Assembly: GCA_002104935.1 (NCBI GenBank) | Contig: MCGT01000042.1 | Coordinates: 167,947 to 231,946, forward strand | Length of the DNA stretch: 64,000 bases | Origin: Hesseltinella vesiculosa | Taxonomy: Eukaryota; Mucoromycota; Mucoromycetes; Mucorales; Cunninghamellaceae | Direction of reading: 5' to 3' | Shown: one piece after another, positions 21,855 to 32,406 of the stretch | How positions within the stretch are numbered: the stretch's first letter is position 1 | How the letters are laid out: the number at the start of each line of letters is the position of its first letter | The notes under the pieces: generated by a model | What the model saw: the letters and a program-made list of their open reading frames with translations, nothing else | Told to the model about the DNA's origin: nothing | The model's database searches: none | Position numbers and translations under genes: made by a program

Positions 21855-22936
21855 ATGAATATACCAGAAGACCTACTTCAATTCAAGCTGCCCAAATAAA
21901 GCAAACCTGGCTCGGACCTGATTAGTCGACTTGTTGCAAATGAACAGTGGACGGCTGACATGATTACAACTACGTTCCTCAACGTCCCAAAGGGTACGTA
22001 CATGAACACAACTACAAGCTTTTCCGACGGCACGGAATGCGACATTTTATATGTGCCACGGTCAGCTGATCTCAATCAACTTCCTCCAGTAATTCTGGAA
22101 ATCCAGAACGTTGTAAACGATGTTTTCATGGCTAGTGCCATCCAGTATTGCTTGAATGTTTACCGCCGGTTCCATATATACCCAATCCTTGTTATTATCT
22201 GCGTAGATAAGATAGCATCGAGAAATTTGGCTGACAAGTTTACACCCACCGAAGATATGCCCTACTGCCTCCAGACTTGCAGCACACATTGGGCAAAGAA
22301 TTGCTTCCTGTTATCCAAAAATTCTATCAATACTTTGGTGAACGGTGATGATAACCAACCGTTGGATCCCATTGTCGCATTTGTTCACTTCCTAACCTCT
22401 GGACAGCAGAGCATTATCGGCAATGATCATTGGGACGATCCTTCCATCCAAATGCTTTATCGAATTGCCAAGGACATCCACAGCGGGGGTGAAAAAAAAG
22501 AAAATAGCACGTTGAATGCATTGATCAAGATCTGTGAAACCACTGGTTCACAATTTACCAAAATTGCAAGTGCCATCCTTGGCGAGCCAAAAAAAGCCAT
22601 GAAGTATGCTGAAGCCGGCCATAAGGACAGCACAAACTTGAAACGACGATATGAACAACTTCAATTACCCGATAATGATGGGACGTGACACCTATGGAGG
22701 AACCGGAACCTGTTGGTATGTTGCTGCAACATACCTCAAGCAGCGATACCACCACCACCACCAGCATTGACCAAGTTATCCATTTCGTGAAGTCTTACAA
22801 GCAAACCAATCGGGGGCGCATGAATTGGCAGCGATGCTGGGATCATGGACAACGTGAAGGGCTTTTGCAAGAATATAGCAATGGTTCCAGCCTTAAATCA
22901 ATTTACTATCGAAATCGTAAGTCATCCTCGCAGTGA
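21855..22936 (+). pseudogene. Broken paralogue of the PD-(D/E)XK-like gene
   Basis: The frame opens MNIPEDLLQFKLPK and meets an in-frame TAA at 21897-21899 (codon 15). It then continues open to 22688 with sequence that aligns to the intact gene at 10514 on both sides of the stop. The putative active-site region is ECDILYVP...PPVILEIQ (D...E-x-Q). At about 22685 the frame shifts: the tail IHFVKSYKQTNRGRMNW, then LKSIYYRNRK, which aligns with the Myb-like tail of the intact gene, is in another frame up to 22936. With one stop and one frameshift this copy is probably inactive, although sequencing error at either place cannot be excluded. Confidence 0.75.
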
Positions 22937-22939
22937 TGA

Positions 22940-23500
22940 TTCTCTGCCTATCTCTTTTTTTCCCCCGATGCCATCGGCATGCTGTTTATATTTCTCTTTT
23001 CTACTTTTGTTTTACTGGTGCTGCCCCATCCTTCAATTCTTTATATTCCTATCACACTTTTTGTGTACTTGATTCCCAGGGCAAATAAAACACATTTCTC
23101 GTTCACCAATGTTCACGATGCTCGTGTACTTGCAAAAACTGGCTTTGCCCGCAAAGTAAGAAAATGCATTTGTCGCGGTTTTCATGGCAACCGCCTTTAT
23201 TAAACAAAAAAGACAAACAGTTTGAGCTCCCACACACTGCTTCTGGGGAAAAGAAATGGGTATTTCATTTGGCAGTCAAAGCAAAGAGATAGGATAAGGA
23301 CGGTTATGATGATGTATGAGGAAGCATGCAGCCTTCATCGTGCAGGAACTGGATGGACTTGTTGACGATGACTAGGGCATTGGTGGCGGTGATGGGGACT
23401 TCGTCATAGACTTGGCATCAGTGGCCTGACCAAAAGGCGAAGACGAGGACGTAGCGGGTGCCAGGACTGGGGGATAACTAAGGCGATCACTGACTCGGTT
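22940..23500. other. Intergenic region
   Basis: T-rich sequence without a supported gene. Short open frames here have no recognisable domain. Confidence 0.4.
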
Positions 23501-23518
23501 CCGTCTGTTCAAAAGTGA

Positions 23519-23812
23519 TCAACGCCGTTTGCACGAGAAGACACGACCTTCCAAGCTCAGATCAGCATTCGGTTTTTGAAATTCTGCATCCATGTTGCCG
23601 ATGTTACCGATGTTAGGAATACGGCCTCCCCTCCAACAAGTGCTCTGCTCTTCGTCAAAGCCCAGCAACTTCATCGGTGTAAAAAATGCCAATTGACGAC
23701 GGGAATGAGGCAGCACTTTTTTATTTAAGACGACGGTATCAAAAAGTGCTCTGGAATACTGGCAAATCATTTTCCTCGCATCCATTTCCAGCCAGTTTCG
23801 CACCTTATCCAC
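23519..23812 (-). CDS. Hypothetical ORF, possible exon of an unrecognised gene
   Basis: A 97-codon open frame that starts with GTG, so it is either internal or an exon. An acceptor-like CGTTAG lies just upstream (about 23818-23823). The sequence (KMICQYSRALFDTVVLNKK, FFTPMKLLGFDEEQ) contains no known motif. It lies about 110 bp beyond the stop of the pseudophosphatase gene on the same strand and could be a separate small gene. Confidence 0.3.
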   Translation of the reverse strand: MDKVRNWLEMDARKMICQYSRALFDTVVLNKKVLPHSRRQLAFFTPMKLLGFDEEQSTCWRGGRIPNIGNIGNMDAEFQKPNADLSLEGRVFSCKRR

Positions 23813-23920
23813 CTTTCTAACGTTTGACCGCTTCTGCTTATCCTACACCATCGACCAAGATTGGTACTTCGGGAAAATTGTTTGGAAAGGTTATCTATCT
23901 CACGTGGTTATCTGACCTCA

Positions 23921-25130
23921 TCATTCAAGACCTTCTAGAGCCAGAGCTTCCAAGGTTCGACTTATTTGTATTGTGTCGTCCAATGGGTCATTCCAAAAAA
24001 CGTCAAGGTCTGGCTCGTCATCGTCCATGTGTCGACCAAAATAGGTGACCTGGTCCAGGCCATCGATCATAACGTCGTCCATTTCCACGTCCACCATGTA
24101 CTTATCTTTATGAAGATGGTCATGGTCGTGGTCGTGGCCATCGGACTCTTCCTCGTTAGGAATCCCATCGCTGTCGTGCAAGTCATCGTCTTCAACTGGA
24201 GGTGCTATGACAGTGCTATTGGCATGTCGGGCTCCTTCGTTTGTGTTTGCAGATCGTCCAGTTGCACTGGCTAGAAAGGAAAAAGTCAGATACGGTTTTT
24301 CGAGTCTCACCTCGCCTCTTGCTTTACCTCGTTTCTGCAGGTCTTCTCGGGGCAGGTCGTCCTTTTCATTCCCTACAATTTCATCTAAATTGGTGGTGTT
24401 GAGCCGAAGGCATGGGTGCTTCCGAGCAGGTAATAAGCAACCATTCAACCAGACAGGGAAGCGAGCAGGTATCATAATTTCGAAGTTGCGAAAGTTTTCA
24501 ACAAATTCGTATTCTTCAGAGCTGGCGATGCTAGTGTGCAGGTGCCTTTTATGTGAATATATAAAAAGGTGAGCCCAGAATCAAGAGTGGAGGACAGGGA
24601 GACTTACCGAGTAAATTCAAGCATGGCGTATTTTTGCTCCCAACGTTGCAGTCTTCGTAAGCAAGCCATAATGAGCCCGGTAACATCAGCACCGTCAAGA
24701 CAGTGTACATATATGGGATGGTTCGTTGGGTCAATGATTATCTGGAGGATAGAGATCGTAAGAAAAGAGTCATGAAAAAAAAAAAAAGGTTACGTGAATG
24801 GCCATGAGAGTCTTGTTGTAAGTGAGGGTGATGTTGTCTTCTTTCATACGATCGACCTTGAGACGCAGCATGTGAATAGCCTCTTCCTTGCAGAATTGTT
24901 GTAAATCATGTGCTGCTTGCTCAGGAATCAATGAAAGGATCGTCTTGAGTCGTAATCTGTTTAAAGTCAAGAGTACATAAGAGACAATAGGAATGAAATG
25001 ATTGAGAGTAATACCGTTTTAAAAATCGATAGTTTCTTGGTTTGGGATATCCTCCCCTGTACAAGTTTTCTTCAACCATAGCAAAGCGAAATGGGGGTAT
25101 CATCGTAGGTAAACGGGATGGGCCTGTCAT
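23921..25130 (-). CDS. Oca6/Siw14-type dual-specificity phosphatase-like protein, catalytic Arg absent
   Basis: Five exons, about 320 residues, ATG at 25130 (MTGPSRLPTMIPPFRFAMVE). The order NLYRGGYPKPRNYRFLKRL, LKTILSLIPE and then a P-loop strand YVHCLDGADVTGL is the layout of the fungal OCA/Siw14 family. In active enzymes the loop is C-x5-R. Here Cys107 is present, but the Arg position holds Val113, and Asp109 and Asp112 lie in the loop, so it should be a pseudophosphatase or phosphoinositide-binding protein. The C-terminal 100 residues add a His/Asp-rich acidic tail (DGHDHDHDHLHKDK). A 60-66 nt in-frame intron (GTAAAG...TCTAG) splits the last part. OCA proteins act in oxidant-induced cell-cycle arrest and inositol pyrophosphate turnover in yeast. 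Confidence 0.8.
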
Positions 25131-25194
25131 AACGATTGAGGGAAGCAAACAAAAAAAGAAAAAGCATGCTCCGCCTGATTTTTTTATGAATTTT

Positions 25195-25385
25195 TTTTGA
25201 GAACATTCACAGGGCTTGAAATCGCCCAATAAAATGCCAGCATGCGTTTGGCACCGGTGTCCTTGCGTAATGTAACCAGACTTGTAAGTGGGGTATTTCA
25301 TTGTATGTACCTTTTCACAGATTGTTGGAAGTCTTTTGTTGCTATATAACAACAGCAAAAAACAGTAGATTAGGTGCCCATTATC
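25195..25385 (+). repeat. Left arm of a large imperfect inverted repeat
   Basis: This arm, which begins CACAGGGCTTGAAATCGCCC and ends TTAGGTGCCCAT, is repeated in inverted orientation at 25772-25925. The best stretch of about 150 bp is close to 90% identical by eye. It lies directly upstream of the Oca6-like start codon, so it may form part of that promoter. Confidence 0.85.
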
Positions 25386-25439
25386 TCACCATTTTCTAAT
25401 AGCATGGAAGATTTGGGGTGAATTTAAAAGGTCAATTTT

Positions 25440-25760
25440 GCGCTGTGATTTTTGATCAATCGTCTGGGGGTGGTTGGTTCCCTGATGATAATGGCCGATT
25501 TTTTCATTTTTTTAGCTGGTGGATCGGGGATGTCAAAACGAAAGTGATCAAAAGTTGGCTGAGCGACCTTCATCAATCGACGTGAAATTTTCAGCAACAT
25601 CATCACTCATTGGTTTGGGCATTTTTGCATAATTTCACATTGATCTGATTACCCAAAAGTGCTGTGAAGTGTTAACCTTTTTTTTTTTTTTTTTTTACGA
25701 AACGAGAGATTGCCATTTTCAATTTCCGCACAGCTGTTTCTTTTTCTTGTTATTATGGTC
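25440..25760 (+). repeat. Dispersed repeat copy 4, inside the inverted repeat
   Basis: It shows the full left part in forward orientation (TAGCTGGTGGATCGGGG, TGTCAAAACGAAAGTGATCA, TTGGCTGAGCGACCTTCA), a T20 tract, and CAATTTCCGCACAGC at the end. It occupies the loop between the two arms. Confidence 0.75.
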
Positions 25761-25771
25761 TTCTCTCTTCA

Positions 25772-25925
25772 TATGGGCACCTAATTTACTGTTTTTTGCT
25801 GTTGTTATATAGCAACAAGAGATTTCCAACAATCTGTGAAAAGGTACATGAAATACCCCACTTACAAGTCAGGTAACATTACTATTACGAAGTCGCAAGG
25901 ACACCGGCGCCAAACGCAAGGATGC
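25772..25925 (-). repeat. Right arm of the inverted repeat
   Basis: Reverse complement of the left arm; it begins ATGGGCACCTAATTTACTG. The similarity fades after AGGACACCGGCGCC, but a further piece (GGGCGATTTCAAGCCCTGTG) reappears in the tandem unit at 26029-26166. Confidence 0.85.
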
Positions 25926-26028
25926 AGTGCAACCTTAGTTAAAGGCTGGTGTCGACTTCAGCATATTTGTGTCTTCGTTTTACTCTGAATCACAAAGAAA
26001 TAGCTGGCCCTCTTCCATTTTGCATCCG

Positions 26029-26166
26029 GGCATGGTTGACGTTAGATAAGAGCAACAAACTCATAAAAGCATTTGGGCGATTTCAAGCCCTGTGTTAGGC
26101 ATGGTTGACGTTAGATAAGAGCAACAAACTCATAAAAGCATTTGGGCGATTTCAAGCCCTGTGTTA
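26029..26166 (+). repeat. 69-bp unit in exact tandem duplicate
   Basis: The unit GGCATGGTTGACGTTAGATA ... AAGCCCTGTGTTA occurs twice back to back without a visible mismatch. Confidence 0.9.
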
Positions 26167-26219
26167 TCCAAAAGGAAGATCTCGATCAAATAAAAAATGT
26201 TGTTTTTTCATATAATAGC

Positions 26220-26705
26220 AGACAAGGCCAGAGAAGGTGAAAATTTTTACCGCTGTTTTTGCGTCTGCCATGGATAAGGTGAAAATTTTACCGCTATTTT
26301 GCGTCTGTCATGGATAAGGTACCGCTGTTATGGATAAGGTGAAAATTTTTACTAAATAAGGGAAAATTTTTACCGCTGTTTTTGCGTCTGCCATGGATAA
26401 GGTGAAAATTTTACCGCTATTTTGCGTCTGTCATGGATAAGGTGAAAATTTTTACTGCTATTTTGCGTCTGTCATGGATAAGGTACCGCTGTTATGGATA
26501 AGGTGAAAATTTTTACTAAATAAGGGAAAATTTTTACCGCTGTTTTGCGTCTGTCATGGATAAAGGTGGATAAAGGTGAAAATTTTTACCGCTATTTTGC
26601 GTCTGTCATGGATAAAGGTGAAAATTTTTACTGCTGAAAGGTGGATAAGGTGAAAATTTTTACCGCTGTTTTGCGTCTGTCATGAAAAGAACTTACAGTT
26701 AATTT
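26220..26705 (+). repeat. A/T-rich minisatellite (GGTGAAAATTTTTACCGCTG family)
   Basis: About ten imperfect units of roughly 40-45 bp, each built as ATGGATAAGGTGAAAATTTT, TACCGCT(G/A)TTTTGCGTCT and G(T/C)C, with a higher-order duplication of about 170 bp. The array ends TGTCATGAAAAGAACTTACAG, and the same end sequence is found alone at 32779. Confidence 0.9.
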
Positions 26706-27118
26706 TTGTTGGTCGTAAGTACGTTCACGGTTAACTCAACTTTTATTTTGTCCTGCGCACTACGTCCAAGATCGTGAGCTACCTTGAACTCAGTGCATTA
26801 TGTACCACCCATTTACTTTTTGGCCACTTCTACTTTTTTATCGCTATGGATGCTCTTTGGAACCTCCATGCTTCTACCAACGTTATCAGTAATTCCGACA
26901 GAGTTGAAACTGCTTCATACATGTCCTTGGAAAGAAGATCTTAGTCTGCTAGCTGGCGCTTACCAAACATTTGAGGACAAACTTCCAACTACGAGCAGAT
27001 ACCCACAACCAGCGGTGACTGGCTACAAAAAAAAAAAAAACAAAAAAAAAAAACAGTGTTAGTAGCACGCAATTTTATTGTTTAGAATGCACAAAGGACT
27101 GGAAAGAGATTAACACCA
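26706..27118. other. Intergenic region
   Basis: No supported gene; an A-rich stretch at about 27028-27054 precedes the 3' end of the minus-strand orphan gene. Confidence 0.4.
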
Positions 27119-28952
27119 CTAGCCCTCTTTGAATGAGGGAAGCAACGATGGGAGACATGATAAGGATGCGTCGTTGCGTGGCGGAGAATACCAAGTCGGT
27201 CGTTGCTTTTTGGTGAGACGGTGTGGTTTGATGGCGGTGGCAGGGCGACCGTGTTTTGAGCCGAGAGACGCGCGCTTATCCTTACACAAATCCATCTGGT
27301 TGTTGACGATAGCGCTGATCGAGCAAAGCTGATCCTTCAGAGCAAGAAGAGCGTCAAGGGTATCGGAAAAGCGGCGAAGAGATGCTGCAGAACGTGGATA
27401 TTGGAGGCGATAGCGCGGCAAGGCAACGTATAGGCCATGTTGGTCAAGATGGATCGATGACACGGAGCCTTGAAAGCCGTCTAATTGAATGATCACACCC
27501 ATCATGGAATTTGCGGCTTGTTGCTCGAGTGATGTGTTCAACAGGTTATCCAAAATATCTTTTCCTTCACGCAATAGCTTTACGTTGTCGTTGATAGTTT
27601 TGTCGCTGTGGCTGTCGTCACGGGCTGCCTCTGCTGCAGCAACATCGATCATCTTGGATGTGTGGTGACAGTCATGGACAAAGCGTATGTCGATCTTGAA
27701 CGCAATAGGATGACCATTTGAATACTGTGCCCGTTTGTTGGCGGCCGTGACCTCGTTGCTTGTTTCCGCAATCCTTGTTGAGATGGACGTGCCACTAAAT
27801 AAATGGTCAAACAGTGGTAACCACAATTTAAAGGCCACGTCATATTCGGTGGGTGGCGTTTTACGGAGGGGGTCCAGCATGGTGCGATGGATGGCCAATG
27901 AGTCGATGATCTGCGCGACAAGTCTCAGGCCCATTATCGAATCTTCGTCAGCGTCGGTTGCCTCCATCGCCTTCGTCAAATAGGCCCTGGCCGCTGCGCC
28001 CTTGGATCGCTCGCACAGATGGATGATGTGTGTCAGGGCTTCGTCAAGATAAGGAGGTCGAGCAAATGCGAGTGCTTCTTTGAATGTGTGATCGTAATGT
28101 GCACGCATTTTCATCCACAGCGATGCCTCAAATAATGATCGCTGGCCATCTTCGTTCGCATCTACAAAGTCGAGGATATCTGAGAGACCGGAGGACATGA
28201 TGGATCGTTCAGCAGAGGAGATCGGGCTGCCTAATATGTAGAGGAAGAGAAAAAGTAGAAAATGAGAAAATGCTGGATGGCTGTCCGATTTTTTTCTTGC
28301 CTTGGGTATATTGCTCGTGTATCTCGATGGCTGCCTTTTCAATGGTGCTTTTAGCCATTCTATCGCTTGAGCATTCATCTGCGTCTTCATTTTCATCTTC
28401 GGTCGAACGGGAAGTACTGGAGTTTAAGTCGACGTCTGAATCAATGTCATCGTTGGGTAGGTGATTGGTGCTAGCTTTCATTTCGCTATTCGAGCTTGAC
28501 GTGGTGCTTCCATTCATTAGCTTTTGCGTTTGCTTATCCAAAGCATTCCCCACCAGCAGTGAGCCGACAAGATCAGCCTTCAATTCGTTTTTTGCTTTGG
28601 TTTGATCAGCTGTTTTATGAATAGCCGCCTGGTCCAAGACGTGTGAGAATATGCGGAGGAATCGTTCTTTCGTCGGTTTTTTGTCCAGGAAGGCAATGAG
28701 TCGCTCGGCGTAAAGTTGCATTGACGTGCTGTTTGTATTTTTGCTGATAGACCGCAGAGCTTGTTTTAATATATTCATTGCTTTTGAGGCGTTGGCATTG
28801 GGAAAATGCACGTTTATGAGGGGACATATGATATCGAAATCTCCCCATTTATCCACACGGATATCTGCAAGAACAGTGTTTGTTTCCCAAGATAAAAGCT
28901 GCCTTTTTTTAAAGGCAAAGTCATGAGAGAGGCCATGCGGCTGTGGGAACAT
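27119..28952 (-). CDS. Orphan 587-aa protein, possible PD-(D/E)XK-like core
   Basis: Two exons, 28952-28301 and 28230-27119, joined by a GC-AG intron (CAAG|GCAAGA ... ATTAG|GC); the junction reads TQGSPISSAERS and keeps the frame for 587 residues. The ATG at 28952 (MFPQPHGLSHDF) is the first ATG in the frame. The first third is helical, then Ser/Asp/Glu-rich (to about residue 210). A conserved-looking core has EYDVAFKLWLPLFDHLF (346-362), FKIDIRF with Asp398, DVAAAEAAR with Glu418, and VKLLREGKDILDNL, a layout like divergent restriction-fold domains of Mucoromycota-expanded families. The C-terminus is basic (KDKRASLGSKHGRP). Function is unknown. Confidence 0.55.
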
Positions 28953-30083
28953 AAACAAAATGGAAAACGAAACAAAAAGCAAAAGATAAAAAAAAAAAGG
29001 CGCGGAGGGCCAAATGTTCTTTTATTTTGTTTTTGTTATTTTTACACTCCGGAAACGCACCTTTCCAGTATCCTTGCAAGGGCTGCTTGTCATCAACACC
29101 ACATGCCTTTTCTACAGGCATGGCGAGCTATAGACCTGCAAGAGGACCGTTGGGTTGGAGGAAGTGGCATGCACTACGGGTATTTTGACCTCTTGGTCTT
29201 AGCCTTTATGGATTGGGGTGCTCTCCGTGTTGCTGCGTTGCCATTTGAAAGGTAAAAAAAAAAATAGCAAGACACTCATCCTTTCAATTTTATAGGTACG
29301 ATCATCTGTGGCCAGCCAATCAGCCTTCCATCAATCAAAGGAACTCTAACCCTCCATCCTGGTAACCTTGGTGTCTTCAGTGCCGGCTGGATCAACTGTA
29401 GAACAATCTGAAATTACCTGGCCAAACCGTGCAAATTGGAAACGATCTAAAAAATACCTTGGCAACACCATCATCCTTGTCATAGCTCCTTCTTGACAGC
29501 AGTTGCTCTTGTAAAGCTGCAAAGACCCAATAAATGATCCAGTTTGCTTACTTCTCCCCAGCTTACTGAGCCTGAGCGTGCAGGCTGCAAATTGAGTGAC
29601 TCATTGCCCTCTTTTTTTTATGTTCACTCTTCGTCAATTATAGAAAAGTGATAGATCGTATAGAAATTGTCATACACACTCTCCATGGTAACTCCAAATT
29701 ACCGCACTCAGGTTTTTTTTTTGTGAGGAATTCAACTGCCTTCGTTTGGTTCAGCAGTTGCCTAAGCATGTAATAAAGCAGTTGGGCCACTGTAGTCGGT
29801 GATCAACAAAACGGGCCATGGCTTGGGCTAGATGAGTATGATGCATGTTGTGCGGACGTGAAGCAAAAGGAATCCTGAATAAAAAAATTGGAGGAGGGCC
29901 AATGAAAGTGTGTTGGAAGCTTGCAGGCGGTGCTGTGTGCTACAGGATTCAGTATTTGACAACAAAAAAGAGCGTTTATTTGAGAAATAGATGGAGAGAG
30001 CGAGCAGGGCAGAAATATAGACAACGAGAGGGAACAGATGAGGGATCAAGACAAGAATAAAAGGGCAAATTGGCAGGAAGTAT
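28953..30083. other. Mostly non-coding region
   Basis: Holds one possible small spliced ORF (29101-29366) and T/A-rich sequence. No other gene could be supported. Confidence 0.4.
29101..29366 (+). CDS. Small hypothetical ORF, possibly spliced
   Basis: An ATG frame (MPFLQAWRAIDLQEDRW) that can splice across an intron (AAAG|GTAAAA ... TTATAG|GTAC) to a stop at 29364-29366, giving about 70 residues. It contains the motif GMHYGYFDLLVLAFMDW but no recognised domain. The upstream part may hide further exons. Alternatively this is a relic. Confidence 0.3.
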
Positions 30084-32207
30084 CTAAAGTCGGTCGTCAG
30101 AAAGTTTGACTAGATCATCGGGATTGCCACCGTGGGAGGTATAAATCCAAGAAAAGCATGACACGAGTGATCGTAAACCAAGTAGATAGCCTTGATCAGG
30201 ACCGATGCTATTTGAGCCAATAGAGCAGCGATGCAATTCTTCTGGTGGATAGGTGAACTGATCCTGCTGGTCTAACCATTCCTGCTTGGATACAGACTTG
30301 GCAAAGTCGATGAGTCGTACATCGATCTGGCGTTTGCTGGTGGGAAAAGCATCATAGATAATAAGCAGCGACGAGGCATAGAATCGGTACGAATCCATGG
30401 ATTGAATAATGCGGTAGATAAGGGTCAACTTGCGAATCAAGGCTGGCAGGTGGCGTGTCTGGCAGCCCTGACCATTGTCGAAATAACGCACCAAGGTTTC
30501 GCGGAAGGTTTCCGGTTTCAGGGTACGTCCATGGTATTTGTCCTCAAACAGGAACTGGCCCTTGAACAACATTAAAGACTGTGAGTTTTCCAAATACAGA
30601 TGATTCTTTTTAACGAGCGAGCATACCTGCTTCAGGTTATAGACTTGCATACGAGAAACACGGACCCCCATGGTGGAGCTGGTGGAGCGAGTGCATTTGC
30701 TGGTTTGGCTGTTGAATTTCGTCTCTGTAGCGTACACACTATGTTGGCGGGTGCCCATTTTAAGATCCAAGACACAGGGGTATTCGATGCCATCGGTCAA
30801 ATCCTCGATGAGTATGAATTACTGTACATCATCAACGTTCACTTTTTCCAGATCTCGTCGATACATTTGCTCGGACCATGGGTTATTGGGTGCACGGCGG
30901 GGCCGCCAACTGGCACCAGACGACGTAGAAGATTGGTGACTGGCGATGGGAGGCTCCTTGCCAATATCTTCGTTGAGTGTAGAAGTTGAGTTGTGTGTCG
31001 CAGGTGCAAGACGGTCTCCCATGCTGTGTAGCGGTTCTTGTTCATGAGATGATGCTGATGACAATGGTGAACACTGAGTAGGTGCAGTAATAGACGTGTC
31101 GGGAGGCGAAGTGATAGCAACTGATGGCGAAGGTGGAAGACCAATAGACGGAAAGGCTGTGACAGGTGGCGCATTAATAGAAGGAGAGGTCGTAGACGAG
31201 GCTTGCAGTGGGCGGATGCTTGGATTGTGTAGCTTCGTTTCGCGCATGCGTGGAGTTTGTGGTGCGGATGTAGTAGTGCCAATAATGGAAGGCTGGCGAG
31301 GGTGGACAATGACGTGAGGTGAGGATAACGAAGGCTGATCGTCAACAGGACGACTAAAGTCATGCTCAACAGGTAGAAGGCTGTGGCTGTGTTCGCTCGG
31401 TTGCGTCGATTCAGGTGAATACAGGCGCTGGGGTGTAAAGCTAGAAACAAGTGTGCCGAATGACTGGGCGGGTGGGCCAGAGGCACGACGTGGAAGCGAG
31501 GAGTTACTCTGTGTCTGCGAGGAATGAAAATCTTGCGAGGGAGTGGGGTTGGCTGATGGTGGTGCAGTCCTCTGTTGATGCTCTGTCGGTCTAAAGTCCA
31601 TGACACTTCGGGAAGGATGCAAGCAGGGAGGTGGTGGAGTGTCGCCTTGGTACTGTTCTAGTTGCCGTTGGCGCATGCCTTGTTGCCAGTCCTTGACTTG
31701 CTGGAGGCGCTCTAGTAGCGCTTCGGGAGAAAAAACTTCACGGAGGACTTGCTCTTTGAACGAGCGAGGTGATAGCGCTGGACGAGCAGAGAGTTCATCA
31801 TCGGAGATCGATGATGACGACATGGCAGGCTGCTGCTTGCGCATGCGATGCTCCCCTCTTTTCCAGTTCAACAGCAGTTGCGGATTATCAGCCAAGATGA
31901 CTTCAGGCAACATGGGCTGCGCATTGGAAGAACGATAAGTGACATTGACCACACCCAAATACTGTGAAATAAACGGGAGCAGAGGCGCATGGTGCTGATC
32001 CAAGTGTTCGTAAAATTGACGTTCCTTGTGAGACATGGGCTTGCAGATGGCACGCTTGGAGAATCGGAAGAAAGAGCAATGACCACCAACTTGGTTTTGG
32101 AATGGCAGCAGCGGAAGTGACGATGTCAAACTGGTCGGATCAAAAGCTGGTTGCTGTTGAGCTTCCTCAAAAGATCTATTTTCGTTGCAATCATGTAAAG
32201 TCGACAT
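30084..32207 (-). pseudogene. Inositol hexakisphosphate kinase (Kcs1/IP6K) interrupted by an in-frame TAA
   Basis: From the ATG at 32207 the frame runs 462 codons: FFRFSKRAICKPMSHKERQFYEHL near the N-terminus, a long Ser/Pro linker, then NPWSEQMYRRDLEKVNVDDVQ. A TAA follows at 30821-30819, and the same frame continues without a gap as [25 protein letters not shown]. The kinase core is otherwise intact: the PxxxDxKxG motif (PCVLDLKMG), LGVR-like [19 protein letters not shown] and VRLIDFAK, to a stop at 30084. A 48-nt intron lies at 30626-30579. Known role: phosphorylation of IP6 to the pyrophosphate IP7. The stop could be a true inactivating mutation, readthrough, or an error; no splice site removes it cleanly. 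Confidence 0.85.
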
Positions 32208-32406
32208 ATCATTTACGCCATGAATAAAATAATCAATAAGAATAGCAGAATCGATAGGGTATGATTTTTTTTAAAGGCCAAGTAGTCCAAGGAAGAGAAT
32301 GGTATGATTCAAGACATACACAAAGAAAAAAAGCAATGGCATTCAATAAAAAACAAAAAGAAAGAGCAGCGTCCCATTACCCTGCGCGGCAGCCCAATTT
32401 CTTGTA

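Noticed and set aside
25211..25358. ILLGDFKPCE in the inverted-repeat arm, looking like a kinase HGDLKP motif
   Set aside because: The arm has no other kinase motif, the inverted copy does not preserve the frame, and the segment lies upstream of the Oca6-like start.
26220..26705. CRISPR-like array
   Set aside because: The units are contiguous and imperfect with no unique spacers, and the genome is eukaryotic; it is a minisatellite.
28984..29121. An extra first exon (MPVEKACGVDDKQPLQ) for the 587-aa orphan
   Set aside because: The GTGCGT donor leaves phase 1, whereas the following exon needs phase 0, so the join would shift the frame.
30819..30860. A small intron that would remove the TAA from the IP6 kinase
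   Set aside because: Candidate GT donors give introns of at most about 40 nt, and splicing would delete the conserved FILIE strand.
30839..31606. Minus-strand 255-codon frame overlapping the IP6 kinase linker
   Set aside because: An alternative frame of the low-complexity Ser/Pro linker; His/Arg/Leu-rich composition is typical of a frame shadow.
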